From assembly GCA_964410105.1 (NCBI GenBank), contig CAYPFY010000004.1:143637-207636 (forward strand): 64,000 nucleotides of DNA, given 5' to 3'. The notes beneath the pieces are model-generated. The model saw nothing but the letters and a program-made list of their open reading frames with translations, was not told the DNA's origin and did not search any database. The DNA is from CAYPFY01 sp964410105 (GTDB taxonomy: Bacteria > Bacteroidota > Ignavibacteria > UBA10030 > SZUA-254). Positions 42,892 to 51,314 of the stretch are shown piece after piece; the first letter of the stretch is position 1, and every line of letters begins with the position of its first letter. A program made the translations under genes and the position numbers.

Positions 42892-44310
42892 CTAGTGTGA
42901 ATAAAAGTCGATCACGCGCTTCAGCGCGACGGAGCAGACCTGGTCGAACCCGACCAGGCTGAGCGAAAACATCCGGCAATCGGCCGAAGGGCGGTAGATA
43001 CCCTGTGATACGTACCCGGCCCCCTCGAATGCCCCGATCTTACCGGCGAAGCGCGTCGTCTTGAGGATATGCTGTTCGGCCTGGTAGATGGGTTCCCTTT
43101 TCGCGTAATAATCGGGCGCGAGCCGGTCAAGTTTTGCGCGCTCGCGTCCCAGGCTGTCATACGTGGACTTCTCCCATGGTGTGGGGACGGGGGTATCCGG
43201 ATCGACGAACGAGCGCCATTTCACGGAATGCTTATCGGTGAGGGCTGTCAGGTTCGGCTCCCAGGGCTCCACCCCTTTCTGATAAAAATCGTTGTAGGAG
43301 GTTTGCGAGGTATAATACTCGTCTCCCAGGCCGCCGAAGGAGTGGCCGAATTCGTGCACATAGACGTAGTCGGTCTGCCACTCTTTCCCGGGGGCATCGG
43401 TGATCGTGTAACACGTGGCGTACAGATTGAAAATCCCTCCCCCCCCGTAGCGGTTGTCATTGATCAGGATGAGAATAAAATCGTACGGGGCTTCCCCTGC
43501 GATATCCCGCAGAACGCGGTTTTCTTCGGTGAGGACGTAGCGGGCCGAGCCGAAGGTGTTGTACATCGTCCCGAGGGCAGTGTTCTTCCAGACGTTCTTA
43601 TCGGGCTTATCGATCCCTGAATCCTGGGAGACAACCTCGATCGTGCGCACATTGAAATCGGATTTCCGTTCCTTGAACGGGCTCGTCGAGAACATGACGT
43701 CGTTATAATGCCGCGCGTCCCGCCGGAATTTCTCCATATCTTCCCTTCTGTACCCGTCTCCGACGATAAGCAGGTCCACTTTCTGGTGGGGGGAGCCGTT
43801 TTCGGCGAGGGGGACGACCCTGAATCGGGCGGGTTTTTTCTCCCTGTTGATTTCCGTGGGCGAGTTGGGGTCGATGACGGCAGAAAAGATTTCGTGGAAA
43901 TCCATCTTCCGGTCGCGGCGGCTGATCGTGAGCTGGACTTTGGCCTTGGGATAAGGCATGCGGACCGTTTCGTGGAACGTGCGGAAAATCCCTGCGAGCG
44001 ACTCGTCGGTGCTCTGCCATTCATTGAAGACGGACGAAAACCCGCGAGAGAAGATCATCGACGACGTCGGTTCGTCATACGCCCGGGCGACGTACTCGCC
44101 GAGGTTGAGCGTATCGACGAGATTGACGAGGCTTCCGGCCCATTCCCCCTCCTCGTAGCATTTGTCGAGGCTGATCGTTTCCGTTCCTTTCGCCCCCGTG
44201 TGGTAATAGTCAATCCTCAGCGTCTTGTCGACAAAAAACCTCTCAAAGCCCTGGGGTGCGGCAGAAAGGGGAAGAGTAAGCAAAAGGAAAAAACCGAAGC
44301 AAGAGGACAT
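42892..44310 (-). CDS. M64 (IgA peptidase-like) zinc metallopeptidase
   Basis: The 472-residue protein has a signal peptide (FGFFLLLTLPLSAAPQ), a beta-rich N-terminal domain (about 25-165) typical of M64 proteins, and the metallopeptidase domain with HEFGHSFGGLGDEYY: H319, E320, H323 and D330 as the zinc site/catalytic group. M64 is named after a Clostridium IgA protease; substrates in free-living bacteria are unknown. RBS GGAG sits six bases upstream of ATG. No sorting domain is present, so it is probably periplasmic or Sec-secreted. The gap to the S9 gene is 8 bases. Confidence 0.9.
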   Translation of the reverse strand: MSSCFGFFLLLTLPLSAAPQGFERFFVDKTLRIDYYHTGAKGTETISLDKCYEEGEWAGSLVNLVDTLNLGEYVARAYDEPTSSMIFSRGFSSVFNEWQSTDESLAGIFRTFHETVRMPYPKAKVQLTISRRDRKMDFHEIFSAVIDPNSPTEINREKKPARFRVVPLAENGSPHQKVDLLIVGDGYRREDMEKFRRDARHYNDVMFSTSPFKERKSDFNVRTIEVVSQDSGIDKPDKNVWKNTALGTMYNTFGSARYVLTEENRVLRDIAGEAPYDFILILINDNRYGGGGIFNLYATCYTITDAPGKEWQTDYVYVHEFGHSFGGLGDEYYTSQTSYNDFYQKGVEPWEPNLTALTDKHSVKWRSFVDPDTPVPTPWEKSTYDSLGRERAKLDRLAPDYYAKREPIYQAEQHILKTTRFAGKIGAFEGAGYVSQGIYRPSADCRMFSLSLVGFDQVCSVALKRVIDFYSH

Positions 44311-44343
44311 TCACTTCTCCATGGGTTTAGAAGACTCAGGCGA

Positions 44344-44484
44344 TCAGAAAAACCGGATCGCGAGATAGATGAGCGCGGCCAGGGTGAGCGACAGAAACAC
44401 GAACGCAAGCACCTTGGAGGCGAGCCAGAGAATTTTCAGCGGAAACCAGACCGGGAAAGTCAGAATCTTGATCAGCGTGATCAT
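44344..44484 (-). CDS. 46-residue membrane protein at the head of the peptidase operon
   Basis: This short gene starts with ATG 44484 after GGAAGA and ends at TGA 44344. Its product is almost entirely hydrophobic apart from a few Lys/Arg: MITLIKILTFPVWFPLKILW, then LASKVLAFVFLSLTLAALIY, then LAIRFF. Two membrane segments, or one long amphipathic plus one transmembrane helix, are possible. A perfect Bacteroidota promoter lies 20 bases upstream, so it is the first gene transcribed before M64, S9 and the propeller. The function is unknown; a small membrane peptide assisting export or the envelope is conceivable. Confidence 0.62.
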   Translation of the reverse strand: MITLIKILTFPVWFPLKILWLASKVLAFVFLSLTLAALIYLAIRFF

Positions 44485-44503
44485 GGGGTCTTCCGAATTC
44501 CCT

Positions 44504-44534
44504 CAAATATACGAACAATTTCCCCATATCCAAA
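44504..44534 (-). promoter_or_regulatory. Promoter of the small membrane protein-M64-S9-propeller unit
   Basis: TTTG (44534-44531), a 19-base spacer and TATATTTG (44511-44504) match exactly to the Bacteroidota consensus TTTG-N19-TAnnTTTG. Confidence 0.82.
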
Positions 44535-44583
44535 GCGCAATTGTGCCCCAAATTCACTAAGTTGGAAAAAACCTGAGCGTGCC

Positions 44584-45825
44584 ATGAACGTCCTTGTCCT
44601 CAACTGCGGGTCTTCTTCGGTAAAATTCCAGATCATCCGGACCGACATCGATCTGATAGAGCGCAACGAAGACAAAAAGCTGGCGGCGGGGCTCATCGAG
44701 CGGGTCATAGGGCAGGCTCTCATCACCCTTCAGGCCGACGGCCCGAAGATCCGGCGCGCGGAGCCGCTTCGGGACCATCGTGAGGCCCTCGACTACGTCC
44801 TGCGGTGGATCATATCCCCCGATTCGAAGATTCCGGGCATCAGTTCTCTGGCCGACATCCATGCCGTGGGCCACCGGGTCGTGCACGGAGGCGAAAAATT
44901 CACGAAGTCCGTTCTGATCGACGATTCCGTCATCGAGCAAATCGAGGACAGCATCGAGCTGGCGCCGCTCCATAATCCTGCAAATCTGAAAGGGATATCG
45001 GCGGCGCGCGAGCTGCTCGGGCCCGGGGTGCCGCAGGTGGCGGTCTTCGATACGGCGTTTCACTCGACGATGCCGGAGATCTCGTATCTTTACGGGATTC
45101 CGTATCAGCTCTACCGGCGTCACAGGATCAGAAGGTACGGGTTTCACGGAACATCGCATCGCTACGTGGCGTACCGGTACCGTCAGATCATGGGCATCAA
45201 GCGGGAGGAGACCAACATCATCACCCTCCATCTCGGAAACGGATGCTCGGCGTGCCTCATCAGGAACGGGGATTCTTACGACACCTCGATGGGCTTCACC
45301 CCGCTCGAGGGTCTCGTCATGGGCACCAGGGGAGGGGATATGGACCCTTCCCTGATAGAATTCATTCGCAACAAGGAGGGAATGAGCGTACGGGACATCG
45401 ATGTCATGCTCAACAAGCAGTCGGGGCTTCTGGGCATCTCGGGCCTGACGAACGACATGCGGGAGCTCCTGGCGGAGGAGCAGGAGAAGCAGGACCGGCG
45501 TGCGAGGCTGGCGATCGACATCTTCTGCACCCGCGTCCGGAAATACATCGGCGCGTATCTTGCCGAACAAGGGGGATCCGATGCGGTCGTCTTTGCCGGA
45601 GGGATTGGCGAGAACAGCCCGGCGGTGAGGGAACGCGTCTGCACCGGGCTGGAATGGATGGGGCTCGCCCTGGACCGGGCGAAGAACAATTCGATTCAGG
45701 GCACGGAGGGGGAAATCTCCAAATCGGGGTCGAAGCTGAAGGCATTCGTCATTCCGACGAACGAGGAGCTGCTCATCGCACGAGACACGGTCCGGACCAT
45801 AAAAAATGTCCCGCGGCGGTGGTGA
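44584..45825 (+). CDS. ackA: Acetate kinase
   Basis: The 413-residue protein starts MNVLVLNCGSSSVKFQI, the phosphate-binding motif of acetate kinases. HAVGHRVVHGGEKF, FDTAFHSTMP, RRYGFHGTSHRYVA, ITLHLGNGCSA and FAGGIGENSP are all ASKHA-fold signatures. It interconverts acetate + ATP with acetyl phosphate + ADP, giving ATP in fermentation. pta is not adjacent. The frame is open far upstream but that extension is antisense to the M64 gene and not protein-like. It is divergent from the peptidase operon and convergent with rluB. Confidence 0.96.
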   Translation: MNVLVLNCGSSSVKFQIIRTDIDLIERNEDKKLAAGLIERVIGQALITLQADGPKIRRAEPLRDHREALDYVLRWIISPDSKIPGISSLADIHAVGHRVVHGGEKFTKSVLIDDSVIEQIEDSIELAPLHNPANLKGISAARELLGPGVPQVAVFDTAFHSTMPEISYLYGIPYQLYRRHRIRRYGFHGTSHRYVAYRYRQIMGIKREETNIITLHLGNGCSACLIRNGDSYDTSMGFTPLEGLVMGTRGGDMDPSLIEFIRNKEGMSVRDIDVMLNKQSGLLGISGLTNDMRELLAEEQEKQDRRARLAIDIFCTRVRKYIGAYLAEQGGSDAVVFAGGIGENSPAVRERVCTGLEWMGLALDRAKNNSIQGTEGEISKSGSKLKAFVIPTNEELLIARDTVRTIKNVPRRW

Positions 45826-45855
45826 CCCACCCCGGGAATATCGACACAGAGTCTC

Positions 45856-46599
45856 TCAGGACGGACTCCCGGGCTCCTCGATGTCGGCCGCGTGCTTCAG
45901 GCTGCGGATCTCGTTCTTCGTGAGGAACCTCCACTCCCCCCGCTTAAGCTTTTCATAGGATATCCCGGCGTACGAAACACGGTCAAGCTTTTCGACCGAA
46001 TATCCCAGGGCTTCAAACATACGGTGAACCTGCCTGTTCCTCCCCTCGTGAATGGAGATTCCGGCCCTCATCGATTTCGGATGAGAGTAGATGTGGGCCG
46101 GGGCTGTCATGCCGTCGGAGAGCCGGACACCCCGGGATAGTTTTGCCGCGTCCGCCTGAGCGAGAGGTTTGTCGAGCGTGACCTGGTATTCCTTCAGAAT
46201 TTGTGAGCGCGGGTGCATCAGGCGTGAGGCCAGGAGCCCGTCGTTGGTCAGAAGAAGGACTCCCGTCGTTTTACGATCGAGCCTTCCGATGGGATAGATC
46301 CTTGATTTCACCCTGACATAATCCATGACCGTGGCCCGGCCCCGTTCATCGCTGAGCGTGGTGATACAGTCGTTCGGCTTGTTGAACACAATGTAGAGAG
46401 GGTCATCGATCACCGCGACCTGTTTCCCGTTGACGAAAACGGAGTCGGAACCGGGATCGATCTTGAGGCCCAGGTTTGTGACCACCTTGCCGTTAACCTT
46501 CACCTTCCCTTCGGCGATGAGGGCATCGGCTTTTCGACGCGAGGCTATTCCGGCGGAGGACAAAAACTTATTGATCCGGATTGCGGGTTGAGCGCTCAT
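45856..46599 (-). CDS. rluB: 23S rRNA pseudouridine synthase (RluB/RsuA family)
   Basis: The 247-residue protein has an N-terminal S4 RNA-binding domain (INKFLSSAGIASRRKADALI) and a pseudouridine synthase domain with the catalytic Asp in IGRLDRKTTGVLLLTND, then HEGRNRQVHRM. The order and length fit RluB, which makes Psi2605 in 23S rRNA. It lies 70 bases downstream of scpB, the common scpA-scpB-rluB order. Confidence 0.93.
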   Translation of the reverse strand: MSAQPAIRINKFLSSAGIASRRKADALIAEGKVKVNGKVVTNLGLKIDPGSDSVFVNGKQVAVIDDPLYIVFNKPNDCITTLSDERGRATVMDYVRVKSRIYPIGRLDRKTTGVLLLTNDGLLASRLMHPRSQILKEYQVTLDKPLAQADAAKLSRGVRLSDGMTAPAHIYSHPKSMRAGISIHEGRNRQVHRMFEALGYSVEKLDRVSYAGISYEKLKRGEWRFLTKNEIRSLKHAADIEEPGSPS

Positions 46600-46669
46600 T
46601 GAACGGTTCCGGCAGATTCATCGGGAGTGGTGAGGAGAGTGGGAGGCGGGAGTCGGCCCCCCTGCGGGG

Positions 46670-47401
46670 TCATTCGGCGACCCGGCCGCCGTCATCGCCG
46701 CCCGGCGTTGTCTCGCCGGTCTGCGGGGGAATTTCCTTCAAAACCCCGTTTTCGCCGACGACGGTATTGCCGAGCGTGGATTCAATCTCCTCGTCGGTCT
46801 TGCCCATGCGTTTGAGCAACTCCCTTTCCATATCGAGGCCCTGATCGGCCATGATCTCGTCGATCTCGCGGGGCTTGGGGAGTTCAGAAAGATCGTTCAG
46901 TCCGAAGTGTCTCAAAAACTCCGCCGTCGTGCCGTAGAGAAGTGGTCTCCCTGGTGAGGCGGACCGCCCGACGATCGTCACGAGGCCGCGCTCAAGAAGC
47001 TTTTGGATCGCATAGTCGGCATTCACGCCGCGGATCGCTTCCACCTCGGGCTTTGTCACCGGCTGTTTATAGGCGATGACGGAGAGAGTTTCGATGGTCG
47101 CCTGAGTCAGCTTCCTTTTTGCCTTTTCCCGGACCATCCGGCCCAGCCACTCGGCGAAATCGGGCATCGTCGCGAACTGGAAGCCGCCGGCCACCTGGAT
47201 GATTCGGAACGAGCGGCCGGCCTGCACATATTCGGAGTTGAGCTCACGGACGAATCCCAGAATCTCTTCCTCGTTGACGCGGATCCGCGGGCCGGTGTTT
47301 TCGGGGGAGCCGAGGATATCGATAATCTGGCGTGCGGTGAGCGTTTCGTCCGAGCCGAAAATGATCGCTTCGATGATATGGCGTTTGCTCAGAGATTCCA
47401 T
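46670..47401 (-). CDS. scpB: Segregation and condensation protein B
   Basis: The 243-residue protein has two winged-helix domains typical of ScpB: IEAIIFGSDETLTARQIIDI and ATIETLSVIAYKQPVTKPEVEAIRGVNADYAIQKLLERGLV. It ends in an extended acidic/Gly-rich tail. With ScpA and SMC it forms the condensin that compacts and separates chromosomes. It starts 5 bases after scpA. Confidence 0.95.
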   Translation of the reverse strand: MESLSKRHIIEAIIFGSDETLTARQIIDILGSPENTGPRIRVNEEEILGFVRELNSEYVQAGRSFRIIQVAGGFQFATMPDFAEWLGRMVREKAKRKLTQATIETLSVIAYKQPVTKPEVEAIRGVNADYAIQKLLERGLVTIVGRSASPGRPLLYGTTAEFLRHFGLNDLSELPKPREIDEIMADQGLDMERELLKRMGKTDEEIESTLGNTVVGENGVLKEIPPQTGETTPGGDDGGRVAE

Positions 47402-47406
47402 CGGGC

Positions 47407-48129
47407 TTATTCCGTGCGCACCTTAAAAATGACGAAATCGTCGTCGTAATCGGCCGGCCGGAGCGCGATGATCCTGTTTTTGACCATCTCCAGCATGGCG
47501 ACAATTGTCACAATGATACGAATTTTTTCGCTCATGTGCGAGACGAGCTCGAAAAAAGTGATTTCATCGCGGAGCCGGAATGTATCGGCAATGAAACTCA
47601 TCTGTTCGTCGATGGAAACGGTCAGGAGCTCTACGTCGTGGTATATTTTCTGGGGAACGCTGTCGAGAACCTTCTTGAATGACGCGATGAGATTGAACAT
47701 CGTGACATGTTTGAGGCTCTCCTGGTCTTCGAGGGCAACTTTTTTCGGATCGGAGTGGAAATCCTGCCTGTAATAGAGCTTGACCGACTCATCTTCGAGC
47801 GAGGAGAGCACCGCGCTCGCTTCTTTGAACCTCTTATATTCAAGCAGGCGGCGGACGAGCTCCGATCTCGGATCCTCCTCCTCCTCCTCGCCCGGGGCTT
47901 TCGGGAGGAGCATTCTTACCTTGATTTGCATCAACTCGGCCGCCATCACGATGAAATCCCCGGCGACCTCCAGATCGAGCTCCTGCATGAAGTGGAGGTA
48001 TTCCAGAAATTCCTTTGTAATCTTGGAGATAGGGATATCGTAAATATCGAGCTCGTCCCGTTTGATGAAAAACAGGAGGAGGTCGAGGGGACCCTCGAAA
48101 GTCTGCAATTTTACGCGATATGGAGGCAC
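47407..48129 (-). CDS. scpA: Segregation and condensation protein A (kleisin)
   Basis: The start GTG 48129 is chosen because homologous sequence begins YRVKLQTFEGPLDLLLFFI; the frame upstream lies in a terminator and a promoter. The 240-residue kleisin has the N-terminal SMC-binding helix (DLLLFFIKRDELDIYDI), an acidic middle (GEEEEEDPRS) and a C-terminal winged helix. The leader from the predicted promoter is only about 10-15 bases, with AGGA just before GTG. Confidence 0.93.
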   Translation of the reverse strand: MPPYRVKLQTFEGPLDLLLFFIKRDELDIYDIPISKITKEFLEYLHFMQELDLEVAGDFIVMAAELMQIKVRMLLPKAPGEEEEEDPRSELVRRLLEYKRFKEASAVLSSLEDESVKLYYRQDFHSDPKKVALEDQESLKHVTMFNLIASFKKVLDSVPQKIYHDVELLTVSIDEQMSFIADTFRLRDEITFFELVSHMSEKIRIIVTIVAMLEMVKNRIIALRPADYDDDFVIFKVRTE

Positions 48130-48146
48130 ACGGTCCTGATATTTTT

Positions 48147-48177
48147 CAAATATACGAAACCAAAATTTTCTGTGAAA
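48147..48177 (-). promoter_or_regulatory. Promoter of scpA-scpB-rluB
   Basis: TTTC (48177-48174), a 19-base spacer and TATATTTG (48154-48147) form the candidate. The downstream box is a perfect TAnnTTTG. Confidence 0.7.
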
Positions 48178-48229
48178 ACAAAAACTCCTCCCCCCGGCTT
48201 CCATGCCTGCGGCATGGCGGGGGGAGGAG
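48175..48229 (-). terminator. Intrinsic terminator of the third propeller gene
   Basis: ACTCCTCCCCCC (48183-48194) pairs with GGGGGGAGGAGT (48218-48229), and an inner CATGCC/GGCATG extends the stem. On the minus strand TTTTGTTTT follows. Confidence 0.9.
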
Positions 48230-48250
48230 TCGCATTGAATTCCGGAAAGA

Positions 48251-49546
48251 TTACTTCATCAACATCAGTTTTCCGGCCTGGCTGAAGGAGGCCGACTGGA
48301 ACCTGTAGAAATACATTCCGCTCGGGAAGCCGGAGGCGTCCCACTTCACAGTATGGGGGCCCGCCGTCATCTCCTGGTCGAGGACGGTGGCAACTTCCTG
48401 ACCCATGGTATTATAGATTTTTATCGACGCGCGTCCGGAGACGGGCATGGCGAAGGGGATGAAAGTCGTCGGATTGAACGGGTTCGGAAAATTCTGTTCG
48501 AGGACATACCTCTTCGGCGGCGGCAGGCCGGGCCGCGGGGTGTTCGCGGGAGTAATAGGTTCGGGTGCAGCGCTTTTGAACACGAAGCCTCCGAGGGTCC
48601 CGCAGTACACATATCCTTGCTGGTTCACCGCCATGGCGCGTATATCGGAGCCGACGAGGCCGGTATTCACTCGCTCCCATGAATGGCCGAGATCGGTCGA
48701 ATGAAAAGCGCCGCGGCCGGCGGTTCCGGCGACGAGATGCCCGCCGGAGCTGACGACCGATGAAACATAGGTGCTATGGATCAGCGAGTCGCCGTTCGTG
48801 CGGGCGGTATCATTCGCATTTCTCCAGTAATGTGACGTATCGCGCTTCGTCGTATCTGAGGGGCGAACGCTCAATATGATAGAATCCTGAACAAACACTC
48901 CCGCGTCTGTGGCCGCAAAGAGGCCCCCGGCGGGATTCGGGGCCATCGCATTAACGCGCTGACCGGCCAGACCGTCGAGGCGCCAGTTCCTTCCGAAATT
49001 AGACGAGCGATAAATTCCCGAACCGTAAGTCCCCGCGTAGAGATTATCAAGCCCGTCAAAACTCAATGGAAAAACGTTCACCGACGGGGGGAAACTGACG
49101 GGGTGCCAGTTAACGCCATTGTCCACGCTGCTGAAAATCCCGGCCGTCCCGGTGCCTGCGACGATCGAGTTATCGTTCGGAAACGCAAAGGAGGTGATGA
49201 TCGAGACTCCCAGCGTATCAATCGCGATCCGCTGCCAGGAGACCCCGTTATCGGTTGAGCGGTAGGCGTAACCTCCGTAGCTGCCCGCCCACATCGTATT
49301 GCCCTGGACCGCTATGCAGTAATAATGGGCCTGCATGGGAGGCGCGTCGAGGCGTTGCCAGGATGCGCCGTCGTCCGTTGATCGGTAGATACCTTTGCCG
49401 TTCGTGGCGGCGTATACACGGCCGCTCGCATCAACGACAAGAGAATTGATCGTATGTCTCACCCCGGGTATGGTGTCGATGTTCCAGAAATTCTGGGAGT
49501 AGAGCGGGGAGGTGAGGACAAAAAACAGGAGGTAACGCATTCTCAT
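48251..49546 (-). CDS. Secreted Asp-box propeller protein with type IX sorting domain (third, small)
   Basis: The 431-residue protein has a signal peptide (MRMRYLLFFVLTSPLYSQ). Asp-box repeats follow (STDDGASW, STDNGVSW, SVDNGVNW, STDLGHSW), about one propeller's worth. The sorting domain is complete: NFPNPFNPTTFIPFAMP, SIKIYNTMGQEVATVL, PSGMYFYRF, KLMLMK. It has its own promoter and terminator. The three propeller proteins of this window share repeat style but differ in length. Confidence 0.88.
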   Translation of the reverse strand: MRMRYLLFFVLTSPLYSQNFWNIDTIPGVRHTINSLVVDASGRVYAATNGKGIYRSTDDGASWQRLDAPPMQAHYYCIAVQGNTMWAGSYGGYAYRSTDNGVSWQRIAIDTLGVSIITSFAFPNDNSIVAGTGTAGIFSSVDNGVNWHPVSFPPSVNVFPLSFDGLDNLYAGTYGSGIYRSSNFGRNWRLDGLAGQRVNAMAPNPAGGLFAATDAGVFVQDSIILSVRPSDTTKRDTSHYWRNANDTARTNGDSLIHSTYVSSVVSSGGHLVAGTAGRGAFHSTDLGHSWERVNTGLVGSDIRAMAVNQQGYVYCGTLGGFVFKSAAPEPITPANTPRPGLPPPKRYVLEQNFPNPFNPTTFIPFAMPVSGRASIKIYNTMGQEVATVLDQEMTAGPHTVKWDASGFPSGMYFYRFQSASFSQAGKLMLMK

Positions 49547-49592
49547 GGTGTACGACCTTTAGATGTGCGGAGCGAGATGGAGAATTGCCGAT

Positions 49593-49621
49593 AAGATACG
49601 AACTTCATTTGTGAAAGTCAA
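49593..49621 (-). promoter_or_regulatory. Promoter of the third propeller gene
   Basis: TTGACT (49621-49616), a 17-base spacer and TATCTTAT (from 49598) form the candidate, about 45 bases before the start codon. Confidence 0.6.
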
Positions 49622-49688
49622 TGGTTTTGGGGGATTTTACCCATTCTCCCGGCACTCAACTGCCTCTCTCTTCGTATGGCTGGACCGG

Positions 49689-50681
49689 TTACCCGAGTTT
49701 CATTGCCTGATGGACCTCGGCCATGGTCTCCCGGGCAACCTTTTGCGCCCTCGCCTCGCCGTCATGCAAAATTTCCACGACTTCGCTGCGATTCGCCTCA
49801 TAGTGGGCTCTTTTCTGGCGGAGCGGGGCCAGGTAGTCGCTGATATGGCGGGCGGCATTCATTTTACAATCGACGCAGCCGAGCGCCCCGCTCCGGCAAC
49901 CTGCGTCGACCTCCGGGACTTCCGAGGGGTTAAACTTCTGGTGATACGTGAAAACCAGGCAAATCTCAGGCCTCCCCGGGTCTCCCTTCCTTATTTTCAG
50001 GGGATCCGTCACCGCTTTTTTCATCTTCGCAGAAATTCCCTCAGGAGAGTCGGAGACGAGAATCGTATTTCCGGACGACTTGCTCATTTTCATATTGCCG
50101 TCCAGGCCCGGGAGGCGTGCGAACTTTGTAAGCTTCGCTTCGGGCTCCGGGAAGACTGCCGAGTATTGCTGATTGAATTTCCGGGCGATTTCCCTCGTAA
50201 TCTCGACATGGGGGACCTGGTCCTCCCCGACCGGGACCACTTCCCCTTTGTAGAGAAGGATATCGGCCGACTGGAGCACCGGGTAGCCGAGGTGGCCATA
50301 GGTGACGTTTTCGATATTTAAATCGCGAAGCTGATCCTTGACAGTTGGGTTTCTTTCGAGCCGGGCGGCGGTGATCAGCATCGAAAAGATCAGGTGAAGT
50401 TCTGTATGTTCTTTGATTACGGACTGGCGAAAGACGGGGCTTTTCCGGGGATCGACGCCGGCGGCGAGCCAGTCGATCAGCATCTCGATCGAATGATCGT
50501 ATAGGCCGGCCGTATCCAGGTTCGTGGTAAGGGCGTGGTAGTCAGCGATGAGATGAAAATTCTGATACTGATTCTGGAGGGCGACCCAGTTCTCGAGGGC
50601 GCCGACGAGGTGTCCGAGGTGAAGCTTGCCGGTGGGGCGCATCCCGCTCAAAATCCGCTTCTTCGCGGGCGTTGTGGTCAC
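49689..50681 (-). CDS. trpS: Tryptophanyl-tRNA synthetase
   Basis: The 330-residue class I enzyme has the HIGH counterpart HLGH in TGKLHLGHLVGALENW and the KMSKS motif in GNMKMSKSSGNTI, plus the TrpRS segments DYHALTTN and PVGEDQVPH. It charges tRNA-Trp. It lies 15 bases after the HNH gene on the same strand. Confidence 0.97.
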   Translation of the reverse strand: MTTTPAKKRILSGMRPTGKLHLGHLVGALENWVALQNQYQNFHLIADYHALTTNLDTAGLYDHSIEMLIDWLAAGVDPRKSPVFRQSVIKEHTELHLIFSMLITAARLERNPTVKDQLRDLNIENVTYGHLGYPVLQSADILLYKGEVVPVGEDQVPHVEITREIARKFNQQYSAVFPEPEAKLTKFARLPGLDGNMKMSKSSGNTILVSDSPEGISAKMKKAVTDPLKIRKGDPGRPEICLVFTYHQKFNPSEVPEVDAGCRSGALGCVDCKMNAARHISDYLAPLRQKRAHYEANRSEVVEILHDGEARAQKVARETMAEVHQAMKLG

Positions 50682-50696
50682 ATTCCGTGGGATGCG

Positions 50697-51188
50697 TCAA
50701 TTCATGAAAAGGTAGGGCTTCCAGCGCTCGTCGATATTTCCTACAAAATGCCTTATGAACGTGACATGGTTCGGTCGCATCGGCCGGCGGAGGAGCTTCA
50801 TATGGGCGTCATCGGGGGAGCGGTTCCCCTTCTTGTTATTGCATTCGACGCAGGCGGTGACGAGATTCTCCCAGGTATCCTCCCCCGCGCTTGCCTTCGG
50901 GATCACATGGTCGACCGTGAGGGAGGCATCCGTGCGTCCGCAATACTGGCACCGGTGGCCGTCCCGGCGCAGGATGTTTTTCCGGGAGAGGATGATCTTC
51001 TTGTAGGGGATATGGATATAGACGCTCAGGCGGACGATGCTGGGGAAGGGCATCGACATCGAGACCGCATGGATACGCCTGCCGTTATGGGATTCAATGA
51101 GCTCGGCCTTGCCGAGGTAGAGGAGGACGATAGCCTTCTTAACGTTACAGACGCTCATCGGCTCGTAATTCTGATTGAGGATAAGCAC
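50697..51188 (-). CDS. HNH endonuclease family protein
   Basis: From GTG 51188 the product is 163 residues. The N-terminal part (LILNQNYEPMSVCNVKKAIV, then LYLGKAELIESHNG) is typical of a widespread small HNH group. The zinc/HNH core follows: CQYCG, LTVDHVIPKASAGEDTWENLV and CVECNNKKGNRSP. Coding-like sequence continues upstream in frame (VGVFSSYYTPSSNRKLSSK) without ATG or GTG, so the true start may be longer at a rarer codon. The biological role of this group is not clear; it is not obviously part of a defence cluster here. Confidence 0.82.
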   Translation of the reverse strand: MLILNQNYEPMSVCNVKKAIVLLYLGKAELIESHNGRRIHAVSMSMPFPSIVRLSVYIHIPYKKIILSRKNILRRDGHRCQYCGRTDASLTVDHVIPKASAGEDTWENLVTACVECNNKKGNRSPDDAHMKLLRRPMRPNHVTFIRHFVGNIDERWKPYLFMN

Positions 51189-51272
51189 CTTGCTGCTCAG
51201 TTTCCTATTTGAACTTGGCGTGTAGTACGAACTGAAGACTCCAACCCTCCTAACCTTGTTTGTCCATTCTAA

Positions 51273-51303
51273 AAAATATAAAGGAATTCCATCCTTTTGT
51301 CAA
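51273..51303 (-). promoter_or_regulatory. Promoter of the HNH-trpS unit
   Basis: TTGACA (51303-51298), a 17-base spacer and TATATTTT (51280-51273) form the promoter. The leader is about 80 bases. Confidence 0.75.
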
Positions 51304-51314
51304 ATCATGCGTGT

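Noticed and set aside
43708..44583. Open extension upstream of ackA in the same frame
   Set aside because: It is antisense to the M64 gene and the small membrane protein; acetate kinase homology begins exactly at 44584.
50697..51188. HNH protein as part of a defence or mobile system
   Set aside because: Neighbours are trpS and M16 peptidases; no restriction, toxin or phage gene is near.
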